In this document: positions 24,891 to 33,479 of the stretch, piece after piece
How positions within the stretch are numbered: position 1 is the first letter of the stretch
How the letters are laid out: each line of letters opens with the position of its first letter
Source of the DNA: MPNP01 sp963668325
GTDB lineage: Bacteria; Pseudomonadota; Alphaproteobacteria; Rhodobacterales; Rhodobacteraceae
Reading direction: 5' to 3'
Length of the DNA stretch: 64,000 nt
Assembly (NCBI GenBank): GCA_963668325.1
Contig: OY764222.1
Coordinates: 2,232,001-2,296,000 of the forward strand
Program-made: the position numbers and the translations under genes
The notes under the pieces: model-generated
The model's input: only the letters and a program-made list of their open reading frames with translations
Told to the model about the DNA's origin: nothing
Database searches by the model: none

Positions 24891-26021
24891 TTACATCCAA
24901 TCTGCAAAAGCTGTGAGCTTATCGAGGGAAGGCGGGTGCACAAGGCCTGGAACCGAGGGTAACTCGACCCTTCCATCTTCAATGTTGATCACATCCCCAC
25001 AGAGTTCAGAGCGAAGTAGGTTTTCGTTTACATCTACCTCGCAATAGGAACTCTTGCCTATGGCAGCACTGACTGAAAGAGCAGCAACCTGTCCTACGGC
25101 GGTTCCCATGAAATGTGGCCAGATTAATACATCCTCAGGCGTGGTTTCTGCTAGTTCAAGTGCACCAGAAACACCGCCCCATTTGGCTACGTCCGGTTGG
25201 AGCACTTTTAGGCCGGCTCGCGTCATGGCAAGAAAATCTTCAATTCCATAGATATTTTCCCCCGCTGCGAGTGGGATATTTGTGCTTGCAACCAGTTCTT
25301 CCCAGTCTGAATGGGGTGAGTCTGAACGTAGTGCTTCTTCGGCAAAATATGGCTCATAAGCTTCAATATTCCGCAGTGATACCTTAGCCTGTTCCAGGGT
25401 CCAGGTTTGATTGCTATCCACCATGACCCGAGACCCGATAGGGATCAGTTTGGCAGCGTTTTCAACGATTTTTGTATTACCATGTTCGGCAAAACCAATC
25501 TTGAGCTTAAAATAGGTGTGTCCCAGTTCGGCGTGAAGGGGAATTAGTCGTCCAAGGTCCTCGGCATTGATCGAGGACGCATAAGAGCATGCCCTGGTAG
25601 ACTGTAGTCCCATAAACTGGGCAAATGAAACGCCCTCATGGCGCAAGGCGAGATCCCAAAGTGCCATATCAATTCCGGCCAGAATATGCTCGAATACTTG
25701 CGATTGACCTATATGGAGAAAGAAAAGGGATAAGGTCCTGCGTAACGCCTCTTGGACTTCGTGTGGTTCAGAAAAGTAAAAGCCTCGCAAATGAGTCTCT
25801 ATGACATCCTCAATGATATTTGCTTTATGTGTGTTGGCCCGTGGTGGGAAATTTGCCCAGATCTCGCCCCACCCATAACAGCCTGAACTATCCTCAATCT
25901 TGACCAGGAGAGCAGGACGAGTTGGCATGGTCCCAAGTGCCATTTTTGGTGAACTAGTTCCCGATGCACGGAGTGGAAATGCCTTGATCCGTGCAATTTT
26001 AATAGTGTCCTGGAAATTCAT
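24891..26021 (-). CDS. Mandelate racemase/muconate lactonizing (enolase superfamily) enzyme
   Basis: The 376-residue protein has the enolase-superfamily capping domain (residues 1-130) and a TIM barrel. Metal ligands are visible as Asp in MVDSNQTW, Glu in YFAEEALRSD and Glu in LAAGENIYG. The KxK base motif is in FKLKIGF. A D-H dyad typical of the mandelate racemase subgroup is suggested by LQPDVAKWGG and IWPHFMGT. That set points to abstraction of a proton alpha to a carboxylate, most often acid-sugar dehydration or racemisation; the exact substrate is not readable. A TTG at 26033 would add four residues. It lies between the split transketolase and the monooxygenase in one operon. Confidence 0.85.
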   Translation of the reverse strand: MNFQDTIKIARIKAFPLRASGTSSPKMALGTMPTRPALLVKIEDSSGCYGWGEIWANFPPRANTHKANIIEDVIETHLRGFYFSEPHEVQEALRRTLSLFFLHIGQSQVFEHILAGIDMALWDLALRHEGVSFAQFMGLQSTRACSYASSINAEDLGRLIPLHAELGHTYFKLKIGFAEHGNTKIVENAAKLIPIGSRVMVDSNQTWTLEQAKVSLRNIEAYEPYFAEEALRSDSPHSDWEELVASTNIPLAAGENIYGIEDFLAMTRAGLKVLQPDVAKWGGVSGALELAETTPEDVLIWPHFMGTAVGQVAALSVSAAIGKSSYCEVDVNENLLRSELCGDVINIEDGRVELPSVPGLVHPPSLDKLTAFADWM

Positions 26022-26033
26022 CTCATGACGCAA

Positions 26034-26185
26034 TTAGGCGGTATGTTTATGTTTGGTGATGTAGAAATTCACTGCCGTCGGCCCAACTGAATAGGGTAAG
26101 TGCCTGGTTTTTTTGGATGGATTATCAGAATTGACGGTTTCATAGGCTATTTTGCCGGAATCGAATTCATACTGAAGTCCATGAG
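26034..26185 (-). pseudogene. Possible C-terminal coding remnant between operon genes
   Basis: The gap between the transketolase C-subunit and the enolase gene is not empty. One minus-strand frame runs open through it to a TAA at 26034-26036 and reads HGLQYEFDSGKIAYETVN and then LPYSVGPTAVNFYITKHKHT, which has protein-like composition. No ATG, GTG or TTG is available in that frame downstream of the transketolase stop, and a short ATG frame there ends after 12 codons. I read it as the tail of a lost or frameshifted gene. I do not recognise the family. Confidence 0.25.
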
Positions 26186-27169
26186 TTACCCCTTCTTCTG
26201 TATCACCTGACGGGCTGCAACCGCAATAGCAGGTGCGTCTAGACCAAACTTGTTCATCAGATAAGGCGTAGTTCCACCCTCACAAAATTGATCCTTAACC
26301 CCCACACGTTTGAACGGCAGACCAATACCTTCCTCAACAAGAACTTCTGCCACAGCCGATCCAAGTCCACCAATGATGCTATGGTTCTCGGCAGTTACAA
26401 TTGCACCGGTCCTAGTGGCACTTTCAATTATCAACGCCTGATCAATCGGCTTAATCGAGGCCATATCAACAACTCTTGCCTCAATACCCACTTTGGCAAG
26501 TGTATCTGCAGTTGCCAAAGATTCCTTTACACAGAGTCCTGCCGCAATGATGGTCAAATCAGTACCCTCACGCCTGATCACACCTTTACCTACCTGCAAG
26601 CTTTGGGGTACGAATTCTGGTGGAGTTGTTTCGGGGCGTTTCATGCGAAGATAGACGGGGCCGTTCCAATCAAGTGCAAGCTTGACCATGGCGGCATGAT
26701 ATTCAGGTCCCGAAGGCTCAAAAATAGCCATATTAGGGACAGCACGCATGATGGCGATATCCTCGATAGCCTGATGCGAAACTCCGAGCATTGTGGCGAC
26801 ACCGGGCAGAAAGCCCACAATTTTAACTGGTAAGTTCGGATAGGCGGCTTGCATGGTAATCTGATCAAGTACGCGTTTGGTGATAAAGGCACAAAAGGAA
26901 TGGCAGAAAGGTATTTCGCCAGACCGAGCCATGCCACCAGCAATACCGATCATATTCGCTTCAGCAATACCTACGTTGTAAAACCGTTCGGGCAATTCGT
27001 CGCGGAACAGGTCGGTTTCAGTAGGGGGAACCAAATCGGCACAAAGTGCTACAATATGTGGATTGGCCTTCGCTGCCTTGACCAATGCATCCCCATAGGC
27101 TCGTGGTAATGGCTTGAACGATCGATTGATGAAATCAGCTGCCTCGAGCTGGGTCAAGGTCTCGGTCAT
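26186..27169 (-). CDS. Split transketolase, C-terminal (pyrimidine-binding) subunit, copy A
   Basis: Two-subunit transketolases bind thiamine diphosphate between an N and a C subunit and move two-carbon ketol units. The 327-residue C subunit has the transket_pyr domain with the catalytic Glu in FYNVGIAEANMIGIAGGMA, the FCAFITKRVLDQI and PGVATMLGVSHQAIED stretches, and a carboxy-terminal transketolase_C domain (IIAAGLCVKESLATADTLA and TAENHSIIGGLGSAVAEVL). It overlaps the N-subunit gene by four bases (ATGA) and lies downstream of it. Its sequence differs clearly from copy B at 33480, which carries an insertion. It is probably catabolic, given the neighbours. Confidence 0.9.
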   Translation of the reverse strand: MTETLTQLEAADFINRSFKPLPRAYGDALVKAAKANPHIVALCADLVPPTETDLFRDELPERFYNVGIAEANMIGIAGGMARSGEIPFCHSFCAFITKRVLDQITMQAAYPNLPVKIVGFLPGVATMLGVSHQAIEDIAIMRAVPNMAIFEPSGPEYHAAMVKLALDWNGPVYLRMKRPETTPPEFVPQSLQVGKGVIRREGTDLTIIAAGLCVKESLATADTLAKVGIEARVVDMASIKPIDQALIIESATRTGAIVTAENHSIIGGLGSAVAEVLVEEGIGLPFKRVGVKDQFCEGGTTPYLMNKFGLDAPAIAVAARQVIQKKG

Positions 27170-27993
27170 AACAACGCCTCCAATTCAGTGCGTGCACTTG
27201 CGGCAACCTCTGGTGGAAACCGGAGTTGGTGGAACATCAGCCCTTCAAGCGAGGCAACTCCTTTGCCCATCAACGTGTTGGCCTTGATAAAGCTGGGTTT
27301 GCCTTTGGTCTCTCGTGCCAAATCATAGGCGGCAAGTAGGGCCTCAATGTCGTTGCCATCAACTTCTTGGCAAGCAAAGCCAAAGCTTTCCATCTTGTTA
27401 ATTAACGGTTCAAGCGACATTACAAGATCCATAGATCCTTCCGATTGAACAAAATTATAATCAACAATAATACAGAGATTGTCGAGCCCTTGGGCTCCGG
27501 CAAACATCGCTGCTTCCCAAATTTGGCCTTCTTGCATCTCACCATCTCCGACGATCACGTAAAAGCGGTTTGTACCGCCTTGGCGCTTGGCTGCCAACGC
27601 ACAGCCTACGGCCACGGACAGGCCTTGACCCAGCGAACCGCAGGTGGCCTCCACAAATGATCCCAAGCGCTCAGATGAGTTTATCTCAAGTGGTGAGCCG
27701 TCGGTGACATAGGTTGCCAAATCAGCCACATTAAAAAAGCCTCGCTCAGCGAGAGTGGCGTAGAATATCGCGGTGTTGTGGGCAGTAGTCAGGAAAATTC
27801 GATCACGATTCGGCCAAGTTGGGTCGGCCGGGTCCATAGTTGCTTCGGCAAAGTAAAGTGTGGCAAAAATATCTGCCGCCCCAAGCCCTTGTTGTACATA
27901 ACCCTGACCTGACGGTGCCACCATATCTACTACATGTAGACGCAATCGCGTGGCAATATTTGTCAATTCTTGCAGATTATGTTTCACTTTCAT
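27166..27993 (-). CDS. Split transketolase, N-terminal (diphosphate-binding) subunit, copy A
   Basis: This 275-residue subunit carries the thiamine-diphosphate motif GDGEMQEGQIWEAAMFAG ending in IVDYN, together with AHNTAIFYATLAERG and TCGSLGQGLSVAVGCALAAK. In the phosphate/His region it has TTAHNT where SKGHA is common. I start at ATG 27993 with AGG seven bases upstream. It is the first gene of the minus-strand operon and is transcribed divergently from the GntR regulator across 63 bases that contain a candidate operator. The N-then-C gene order is the usual one; copy B is reversed. Confidence 0.9.
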   Translation of the reverse strand: MKVKHNLQELTNIATRLRLHVVDMVAPSGQGYVQQGLGAADIFATLYFAEATMDPADPTWPNRDRIFLTTAHNTAIFYATLAERGFFNVADLATYVTDGSPLEINSSERLGSFVEATCGSLGQGLSVAVGCALAAKRQGGTNRFYVIVGDGEMQEGQIWEAAMFAGAQGLDNLCIIVDYNFVQSEGSMDLVMSLEPLINKMESFGFACQEVDGNDIEALLAAYDLARETKGKPSFIKANTLMGKGVASLEGLMFHQLRFPPEVAASARTELEALL

Positions 27994-28010
27994 GTTCAAC
28001 CTGTGCTAGG

Positions 28011-28030
28011 ATAAAGATATACACCTTTAT
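28011..28030. promoter_or_regulatory. Candidate GntR-family operator in divergent promoter
   Basis: ATAAAG and CTTTAT form six-base inverted arms around ATATACAC in the short gap between the divergent transketolase operon and gntR. The centre resembles the GTnTAnAC-type sites of HutC-subfamily GntR regulators. A partly similar sequence (AAAGATACATACATCT, 28820-28835) lies before tctC. Binding is not demonstrated. Confidence 0.4.
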
Positions 28031-28056
28031 ACCTTTGAAGCAGAAGGATTGTCAAC

Positions 28057-28767
28057 ATGGATCTTCAATCAATGCGACGAACGGCTGTTCCCTTGCACGC
28101 AGAAGTTGCTGAAGTGCTCCGCCATCAGATACTGTCAGGTAGTCTTGTATCGGGAACTCGTCTACCCACTTTGCGTAAGTTGACCGAACAGTTGGGTGTA
28201 GCCCGGATGACTGTGGTACAAGCGATGAATACTCTTGAGGAAGAGGGGTTGATTGAAAAGCATTCCGGACGTGGAACCTTTGTCAAGGATGTGAAGCGGC
28301 CACGGAAACACACGCTTCAACTTAAAGTGGCGATTTCACAAATCTATGCCATGGTTGATCATATGGAAGTTTCAGTTCGCAAGAAATTTGCTACTATAGA
28401 AAAGACCGATGATGGTCGTTATTTCCGCTATTTGCGCCGTATCCATGCCAAATGGGGCAAGCCGTTTTGCCAAGTCGATATTAAGCTGGATGATCGAATT
28501 TTTGAAAAAGCACCCGAGCGATTCGAGGAAGAAATTGTTGTAACGGTTCTTAAAGAGCTCGGTGTTTCAATTACAAAGGCTCGACAGAATGTAACGATTT
28601 CCTATGCCGATTTTACCATGGCCGAGGCACTTGATATCAAAGTAAATTCAGCAGTGTTTCGTGTGTCAAGGGAGTTTATGGACGACAAAGGACAGCTTAT
28701 TTATTCGGCGATTCTCTACTACCCGAGCGACCTTTTAGAATTTGATATGGAGTTTACTGTTGACTGA
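28057..28767 (+). CDS. GntR-family regulator, HutC (UTRA) type
   Basis: The 236-residue protein has an amino-terminal GntR winged helix (PLHAEVAEVLRHQILSGSL, GTRLPTLRKLTEQLGVARMTVVQAMNTLEEEGLI, GRGTFV). A carboxy-terminal UTRA-like effector domain follows (YLRRIHAKWGKPFCQVDIKLDD and ISYADFTMAEALDIKVNSAVFRVSREF). Regulators of this kind usually repress neighbouring catabolic operons until a pathway metabolite binds the UTRA domain. An AGAAGGA site precedes the ATG. It is divergent from the transketolase operon and upstream of tctCBA, so it probably controls both arms of part A. Confidence 0.92.
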   Translation: MDLQSMRRTAVPLHAEVAEVLRHQILSGSLVSGTRLPTLRKLTEQLGVARMTVVQAMNTLEEEGLIEKHSGRGTFVKDVKRPRKHTLQLKVAISQIYAMVDHMEVSVRKKFATIEKTDDGRYFRYLRRIHAKWGKPFCQVDIKLDDRIFEKAPERFEEEIVVTVLKELGVSITKARQNVTISYADFTMAEALDIKVNSAVFRVSREFMDDKGQLIYSAILYYPSDLLEFDMEFTVD

Positions 28768-28976
28768 CACCTCTCTTGATGTTTTAGAATAGTGGCTTGA
28801 CTTTTATAATTGCACATGCAAAGATACATACATCTAGACCATTAAGGCATTTTTAAGTGATCTTGAAGCAAGGTTATCTAGAAACACTGGCCTTTAACTG
28901 GGTTAATGAAACAGTTTCGAATTCCTTCTAATGGTATGGAATTAATTTGAGGCGTTTAAAGAATGGAGAATTAACT

Positions 28977-29945
28977 ATGAATCTAATCAAATTTGCCGTT
29001 TCTTGTTTTGCGGTTTTGTGGTTGAGTATGGGGATCGCATTAGCAGAATGGCCAGAAAAACCAATTACATATGTTGTTAGTTTTGGGGCCGGTGGAAACG
29101 CAGACATTGTCGCGCGAATGAATGCCGAAGTTCTTTCAAAGGAATTGGGTGTTCCAGTCAACGTTGTTAACAAGCCTGGCGGTGCGCATATCCCAGCGAC
29201 CATGTCTGTGGCTGAAGCCCCTGCCGATGGTTATACTTTATTCAACTGGTCACCACCATCTTTCATGATTGTACCATTAACGCGTGAGACACCTTATGCC
29301 CCGCTTGAGGATTTTATTCCTATTTTTGCTGGAATATCGGCCTCAAATGCACTTTATGTACGCGGAGATAGCCCTTACAATACATTCGAAGAGTTCCTTG
29401 ATGGAGCCAGGGAAAATAAACTTACCATTGGGGTAAACAATCTAGGTGCACCCCCCAACTTGTCAGCAGTCCAATTAGCAAATGAGTTTGGGTTGGAATT
29501 CAAGACATTGGCATTAAAAACTGTTCCTGCTACGATGGCAGGCTTGATCGGTGGTCAAGTAGATGTGGCTGTTGGTCAAGTTGCTTCAATCCACGCATAC
29601 CAAGATGGCGAGGTGCGCCCCTTGATTATCCTTGATAATGCACGTCAGCCTTATATGGAGAAAGACTTGCCAGGTGTACGTACTGTGGGTGAAGCTTTCC
29701 CTGGTAAAGAGGCCGGTGTCTGGGTCCATGGCGGTTTAGCTGTTAAGGCTGGTACACCACAAGAGATTGTTGACAAACTGTTAGAAGCATCCAAGCCCAT
29801 GGGCGAAGAAGAGTTTATCTCACAGGTTCCCAAATCTGTCGGTTACAACTGGGTGCATGGTGTAGATGAAACAACAGCCTTAATCCAAGCGGGGATTGAC
29901 CTTTACTCACCAATCCTAGATGGTCTTGGCCTTCTCCACAAATAA
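28977..29945 (+). CDS. Tripartite tricarboxylate transporter substrate-binding protein (TctC/Bug)
   Basis: TctC (Bug) proteins bind a carboxylate solute in the periplasm and deliver it to the TctA-TctB permease. The 322-residue protein starts at ATG 28977, with a GGAGA site upstream. It has a signal peptide (hydrophobic residues 4-22, cleavage near ALA-E). The mature part begins with EWPEKPITYVVSFGAGGNADIVAR, the family signature, and contains NKPGGAHIPATMSVAEAPADGYTLF and GLIGGQVDVAVGQVAS. The ligand cannot be read from sequence; the family takes citrate, dicarboxylates, aromatic acids and others. A strong hairpin follows it before tctB. Confidence 0.92.
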   Translation: MNLIKFAVSCFAVLWLSMGIALAEWPEKPITYVVSFGAGGNADIVARMNAEVLSKELGVPVNVVNKPGGAHIPATMSVAEAPADGYTLFNWSPPSFMIVPLTRETPYAPLEDFIPIFAGISASNALYVRGDSPYNTFEEFLDGARENKLTIGVNNLGAPPNLSAVQLANEFGLEFKTLALKTVPATMAGLIGGQVDVAVGQVASIHAYQDGEVRPLIILDNARQPYMEKDLPGVRTVGEAFPGKEAGVWVHGGLAVKAGTPQEIVDKLLEASKPMGEEEFISQVPKSVGYNWVHGVDETTALIQAGIDLYSPILDGLGLLHK

Positions 29946-29962
29946 CTTGTGGTATGATCTTG

Positions 29963-29995
29963 GACACCGTACGATATGGGAGTATGTACGGTGTC
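29963..29995 (+). other. Strong intercistronic hairpin between tctC and tctB
   Basis: GACACCGTAC (29963-29972) and GTACGGTGTC (29986-29995) pair perfectly over ten bases around a 13-base loop. There is no T tract after it, so it does not look like a full terminator. Such hairpins after the gene for a highly expressed binding protein commonly protect the upstream mRNA or partly attenuate transcription, so that more binding protein than permease is made. That role is inferred. Confidence 0.7.
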
Positions 29996-30016
29996 TATGA
30001 TTTGAGGTAGTAATTC

Positions 30017-30478
30017 ATGTTCAGCCAACGAATTGCCAACACTGCATTTGCGGTTTTGGTTATTCTGGCTAGTTCCTATTTTGCTTGGGTTGCTGAAGGG
30101 TTCGAAGCGGCTGGTCTGTTGGCGAGCTCTGGTTTACCTTCAAAATTTTTCCCACAGTTGCTGCTAGGCGCCATGGCTGCCTGTGCCATCATTGTCTGTT
30201 ACCTTTATGGGGTAAAGGGCGAGGCAGGTGGTGATACTGGCGAGACTGTCTTTGCCAATGCAGGGGATGCACGTCGTAGTATTTTGATGCTGACTGTCTC
30301 TGTTGTATGTTATCTCACGTGGCGTAGCTTTGGTTTTATTCCCATGGCTTTACTGCTCGGACCATTATCATTGTTGGCTATGGGGATCAAACAACCTTTG
30401 ATCTATGCAACCGTTTGGATGCTCACTGGATGTATCTATATTGTCTTTACCTATCTGCTAGGGATTCAGTTGGTGTGA
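30017..30478 (+). CDS. Tripartite tricarboxylate transporter small membrane subunit TctB
   Basis: TctB is the small four-helix membrane subunit of tripartite tricarboxylate transporters. The 153-residue protein has hydrophobic segments at about residues 7-25, 43-64, 92-112 and 118-150. The short periplasmic stretch contains GLPSKFFPQLLLG, typical of the family, and the last helices contain GFIPMALLLGPLSLLAMG. It lies between TctC and TctA on the same strand, with a GAGG site upstream. TctB sequences diverge strongly, so the call depends partly on length, topology and position. Confidence 0.85.
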   Translation: MFSQRIANTAFAVLVILASSYFAWVAEGFEAAGLLASSGLPSKFFPQLLLGAMAACAIIVCYLYGVKGEAGGDTGETVFANAGDARRSILMLTVSVVCYLTWRSFGFIPMALLLGPLSLLAMGIKQPLIYATVWMLTGCIYIVFTYLLGIQLV

Positions 30479-30485
30479 TCTTATA

Positions 30486-31982
30486 ATGTTAGAACCAAGC
30501 GAATTCGTGATTGCAATTGGCCTGTTGGCTGACCCCTTAACCATCACTTTGTTGATAGTGGGTATTATTCTTGGGATAATCATTGGTATCTTGCCTGGCT
30601 TGGGGCCACCTATTGCGATCGCATTGGCACTACCATTTACCTTTTATATGGAAACGGTTCCATCAATGATTCTTTTGCTAGGGATTTATTCAGCTGCAAT
30701 TTACGGAGGGTCAATCTCTGCGATCGCCGTCGGCATTCCTGGTACTGGAGCAGCCATAGCGACCGTTCAAGACGGGCACAAAATGTTTAAGGATGGCAGG
30801 GGAGGTGAGGCGCTCGGTTTTTCTCTGACCGGTTCAATCATCGGAGGACTATTCAGCGTCGTCTGCCTAGTTGTGATCTCTCCTTTATTGGCAAGTCTTG
30901 CGGTCAAGTTCGGCCCACGTGAATACCTTGCTATCAGTGTATTTGGCCTCATTGTTGTGGTTCGTGTGGCGGGCAAGAGCCTGTCAAAAGGACTTCTTAT
31001 GGGCACATTGGGTATTTTCCTGACCACTTGGGGTCTAGATGAGTTAAATGGTACAGAGAGGTTCACATTTGGTACATACCATCTTTATGAGGGCCTACCA
31101 CTCGTACCTTTTCTAGTGGGGCTATTCGCTGTATCAGAGGTTTTGATTGGGTCAGAGCGAGCTTTGCAGAGGACCAACTTCAATATGGACAGTTTGAAGG
31201 TTAAGCTACCCAGTCTAAAAACTTTATCCGGTTTGAAAGACGTGATATTACGTTCATCAATTATTGGAACAATCATTGGAATTATTCCAGGTGAAGGAGC
31301 GGCTGTAGGTGCCTTTTTTGCCTATTCTGAGGCCAAGCGCCGCTCAAAGACGCCTGAGGCCTATGGTACCGGGATCGCAGAAGGAATTGTTGCCCCCGAG
31401 ACAGCTAATAATGCAACTGTAGGCGGAGCCTTAGTACCTACATTGACTCTTGGTGTACCAGGAAGTCCAGCGGCAGCAGTATTGCTTGGTGCTTTGCTGA
31501 TCCAAGGTCTTACCCCAGGGCCAAAGCTCTTTAGTGATCGTCCTGATTTGATGTATGCGATTTTTATTGGTTTGTTCTTGATCAACATTCTCATGATGTT
31601 TATTGGCCTGGTAGCAATCCGTTTTGCTGCACGACTGATCATGGTACCGACATCGGTTATTGTACCAACGGTGCTGTTATTGAGTTTTGTGGGGATTTAC
31701 TCAGTCTCGTATTCATTCTTCAATGTAGGTGTGCTTTTGGGTGCTGGTATCCTTGGTTACGTGGTTCGTAAACTCGGTTATTCTATAGCTCCTTTGTCCA
31801 TTGGCTTTGTTTTGGGGCCCATCCTCGAGAATTCCTTGCGCCAATCCCTGACCATTGCAGATGGATCATTTGTCGAGTTCTTTGATACACCCATTGGCCT
31901 GACGATTTACGCCGCACTAGCGTTGACAATTTTATGGGGACCAATTACTTCGCGGCTTAGGGGAAGATCAACCAAAGCATGA
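30486..31982 (+). CDS. Tripartite tricarboxylate transporter large permease TctA
   Basis: TctA is the large, roughly twelve-helix permease that uses an ion gradient to import the TctC-bound solute. The 498-residue protein contains the conserved GIILGIIIGILPGLGPPIAIAL loop near residue 25-45 (read in two parts), AIYGGSISAIAVGIPGTGAAIAT, and the second copy IIGIIPGEGAAVGAFFAY with VPTLTLGVPGSPAAAVLLGAL, reflecting the internal repeat of the family. Its stop overlaps the ATG of the sulfatase gene by four bases. This ties import directly to the sulfatase in one transcript. Confidence 0.95.
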   Translation: MLEPSEFVIAIGLLADPLTITLLIVGIILGIIIGILPGLGPPIAIALALPFTFYMETVPSMILLLGIYSAAIYGGSISAIAVGIPGTGAAIATVQDGHKMFKDGRGGEALGFSLTGSIIGGLFSVVCLVVISPLLASLAVKFGPREYLAISVFGLIVVVRVAGKSLSKGLLMGTLGIFLTTWGLDELNGTERFTFGTYHLYEGLPLVPFLVGLFAVSEVLIGSERALQRTNFNMDSLKVKLPSLKTLSGLKDVILRSSIIGTIIGIIPGEGAAVGAFFAYSEAKRRSKTPEAYGTGIAEGIVAPETANNATVGGALVPTLTLGVPGSPAAAVLLGALLIQGLTPGPKLFSDRPDLMYAIFIGLFLINILMMFIGLVAIRFAARLIMVPTSVIVPTVLLLSFVGIYSVSYSFFNVGVLLGAGILGYVVRKLGYSIAPLSIGFVLGPILENSLRQSLTIADGSFVEFFDTPIGLTIYAALALTILWGPITSRLRGRSTKA

Positions 31983-33472
31983 CCCACCAACCGAACATAT
32001 TAATTATCTATGCCGACCAGATGCGGTATGATGCAATGGGTTGTGCCGGTAATCCAGTGATAAAGACTGCTAATATCGACAGATTATCAAAGGAAGGTGT
32101 GCATTTTAGCGAGGCCTATACAAGTTATCCGATTTGTTGCCCATTTCGGGCTTCGGTTCTGACTGGTAAATATGCACAAGGCCACGGGATGATTCAAAAT
32201 CATTTTCCATTGCGCAACGATCAAGGGTTCCTGGCCGAGTATATGCGTGATGCTGGCTATCGCACCGGCTATATCGGTAAATGGCACTTGGAAGGTGGGC
32301 CCAAACCTGGTTTTGTCCCACCTGACCGGCGCTTTGGCTTCGATCATTTCATTGGATTTAACCGCGGTCACAATTACAGATCCTCAATTTATTTTGATGA
32401 TGAAGGCCAGGCTTATCACTCAGCAAGATATGAGCCAGATTATCAAACTGATCAACTGATGGAATTTATTGATGGCTCGGTCAAGGCTAAGGATAACAAG
32501 CCATTCTTAGGTTATATCAGTTATGGCCCTCCGCATTTTCCCATGGATATGCCAGATTATCTCCGCCGGATATACGACCCAGACAAAATTCCTCTTCCAC
32601 CCGGTGTTCCAGACCCAGATTTACAGGCGAGGGTACAAAAACACCGAAACGAAGTGCTCTGCGGTGGCGACAAACGGTCTGGGCACAAGAGCCATGCGTC
32701 GCATGAAACCAAAGAGGTTGGAGAGGTTGAGACTGAGGCCGAAATTCGTGAGTTTATCGCTGAGTATTACGGTATGATTCATAATATTGATTGGAATGTT
32801 GGCCGTATCCTCAACCAGCTCGACGCACTTGGGGTGACCAAGGATACGGTGGTGATCTTTATGTCAGACCATGGAGATATGTGTGGGCAGCACGGGTCTT
32901 TTTGTGGAATCAAGAATCAAGCTTACCGTGCGGCTATGCATGTACCCTTGATCGTGCGTTACCCGGTACGGTTCAAGCCAAAACGGACCGAAGCCATGGT
33001 TGATGTTGGGGTAGATATGATGGCCACACTCTTTGATCTGGTGGGGATAGAAATGCCGGATGGGCGTGATAGCCAATCCTATCTGTCGGTCCTTGACGGA
33101 ACAAGCGAAACAGCACGTGATTCCATATGGTACCAAGTCTTCACTCAAACTGGAGGAAACCCGCATGAATTTGCCCCCTTTGCTGAACGTGGGATCCGTA
33201 CCAAAGACTGGCTCTATATGCGACGCAAGGACCACCGTGCCATGCTTTTCGATCAGCGCAATGATCGGAACGAATTAAATAATCTGGTTGATGATCCCAC
33301 TTATACTCATTTAATGGATGAGTTCGATGCGAAATTAGATATGCATATGAAATCCACAGGAGATGATTGGGAGATCGCCGCCGACTTCCCTCCACCAGAT
33401 TGGGTGACACATGCACAGGCTGAAGAGTATCTTCAAAAGGTGCTCCTACCAAAATCCCAAAATGTACCATGA
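31979..33472 (+). CDS. Formylglycine-dependent sulfatase (type I)
   Basis: Type I sulfatases hydrolyse sulfate esters using a formylglycine made from a Cys or Ser. The 497-residue protein starts with the metal-binding NILIIYADQMRYDAMGC. It contains the modification motif CCPFRASVLTG; the first Cys of the C-x-P-x-R signature is the expected formylglycine, and the second Cys follows directly. GKWHLEGG and FMSDHGDMCGQHG complete the calcium and sulfate site. There is no signal peptide, so it is cytoplasmic and acts after import by TctCBA, whose last gene overlaps it. An FGE gene five positions downstream can mature it. The exact sulfate ester is unknown; a phosphonate monoesterase relative is less likely given the FGE. 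Confidence 0.9.
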   Translation: MTHQPNILIIYADQMRYDAMGCAGNPVIKTANIDRLSKEGVHFSEAYTSYPICCPFRASVLTGKYAQGHGMIQNHFPLRNDQGFLAEYMRDAGYRTGYIGKWHLEGGPKPGFVPPDRRFGFDHFIGFNRGHNYRSSIYFDDEGQAYHSARYEPDYQTDQLMEFIDGSVKAKDNKPFLGYISYGPPHFPMDMPDYLRRIYDPDKIPLPPGVPDPDLQARVQKHRNEVLCGGDKRSGHKSHASHETKEVGEVETEAEIREFIAEYYGMIHNIDWNVGRILNQLDALGVTKDTVVIFMSDHGDMCGQHGSFCGIKNQAYRAAMHVPLIVRYPVRFKPKRTEAMVDVGVDMMATLFDLVGIEMPDGRDSQSYLSVLDGTSETARDSIWYQVFTQTGGNPHEFAPFAERGIRTKDWLYMRRKDHRAMLFDQRNDRNELNNLVDDPTYTHLMDEFDAKLDMHMKSTGDDWEIAADFPPPDWVTHAQAEEYLQKVLLPKSQNVP

Positions 33473-33479
33473 GCGAATC

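Noticed and set aside
26288..26833. 181-codon plus-strand frame opposite transketolase subunit A
   Set aside because: Antisense to a well-conserved gene, with Cys/His/Asn-rich content and no motif.
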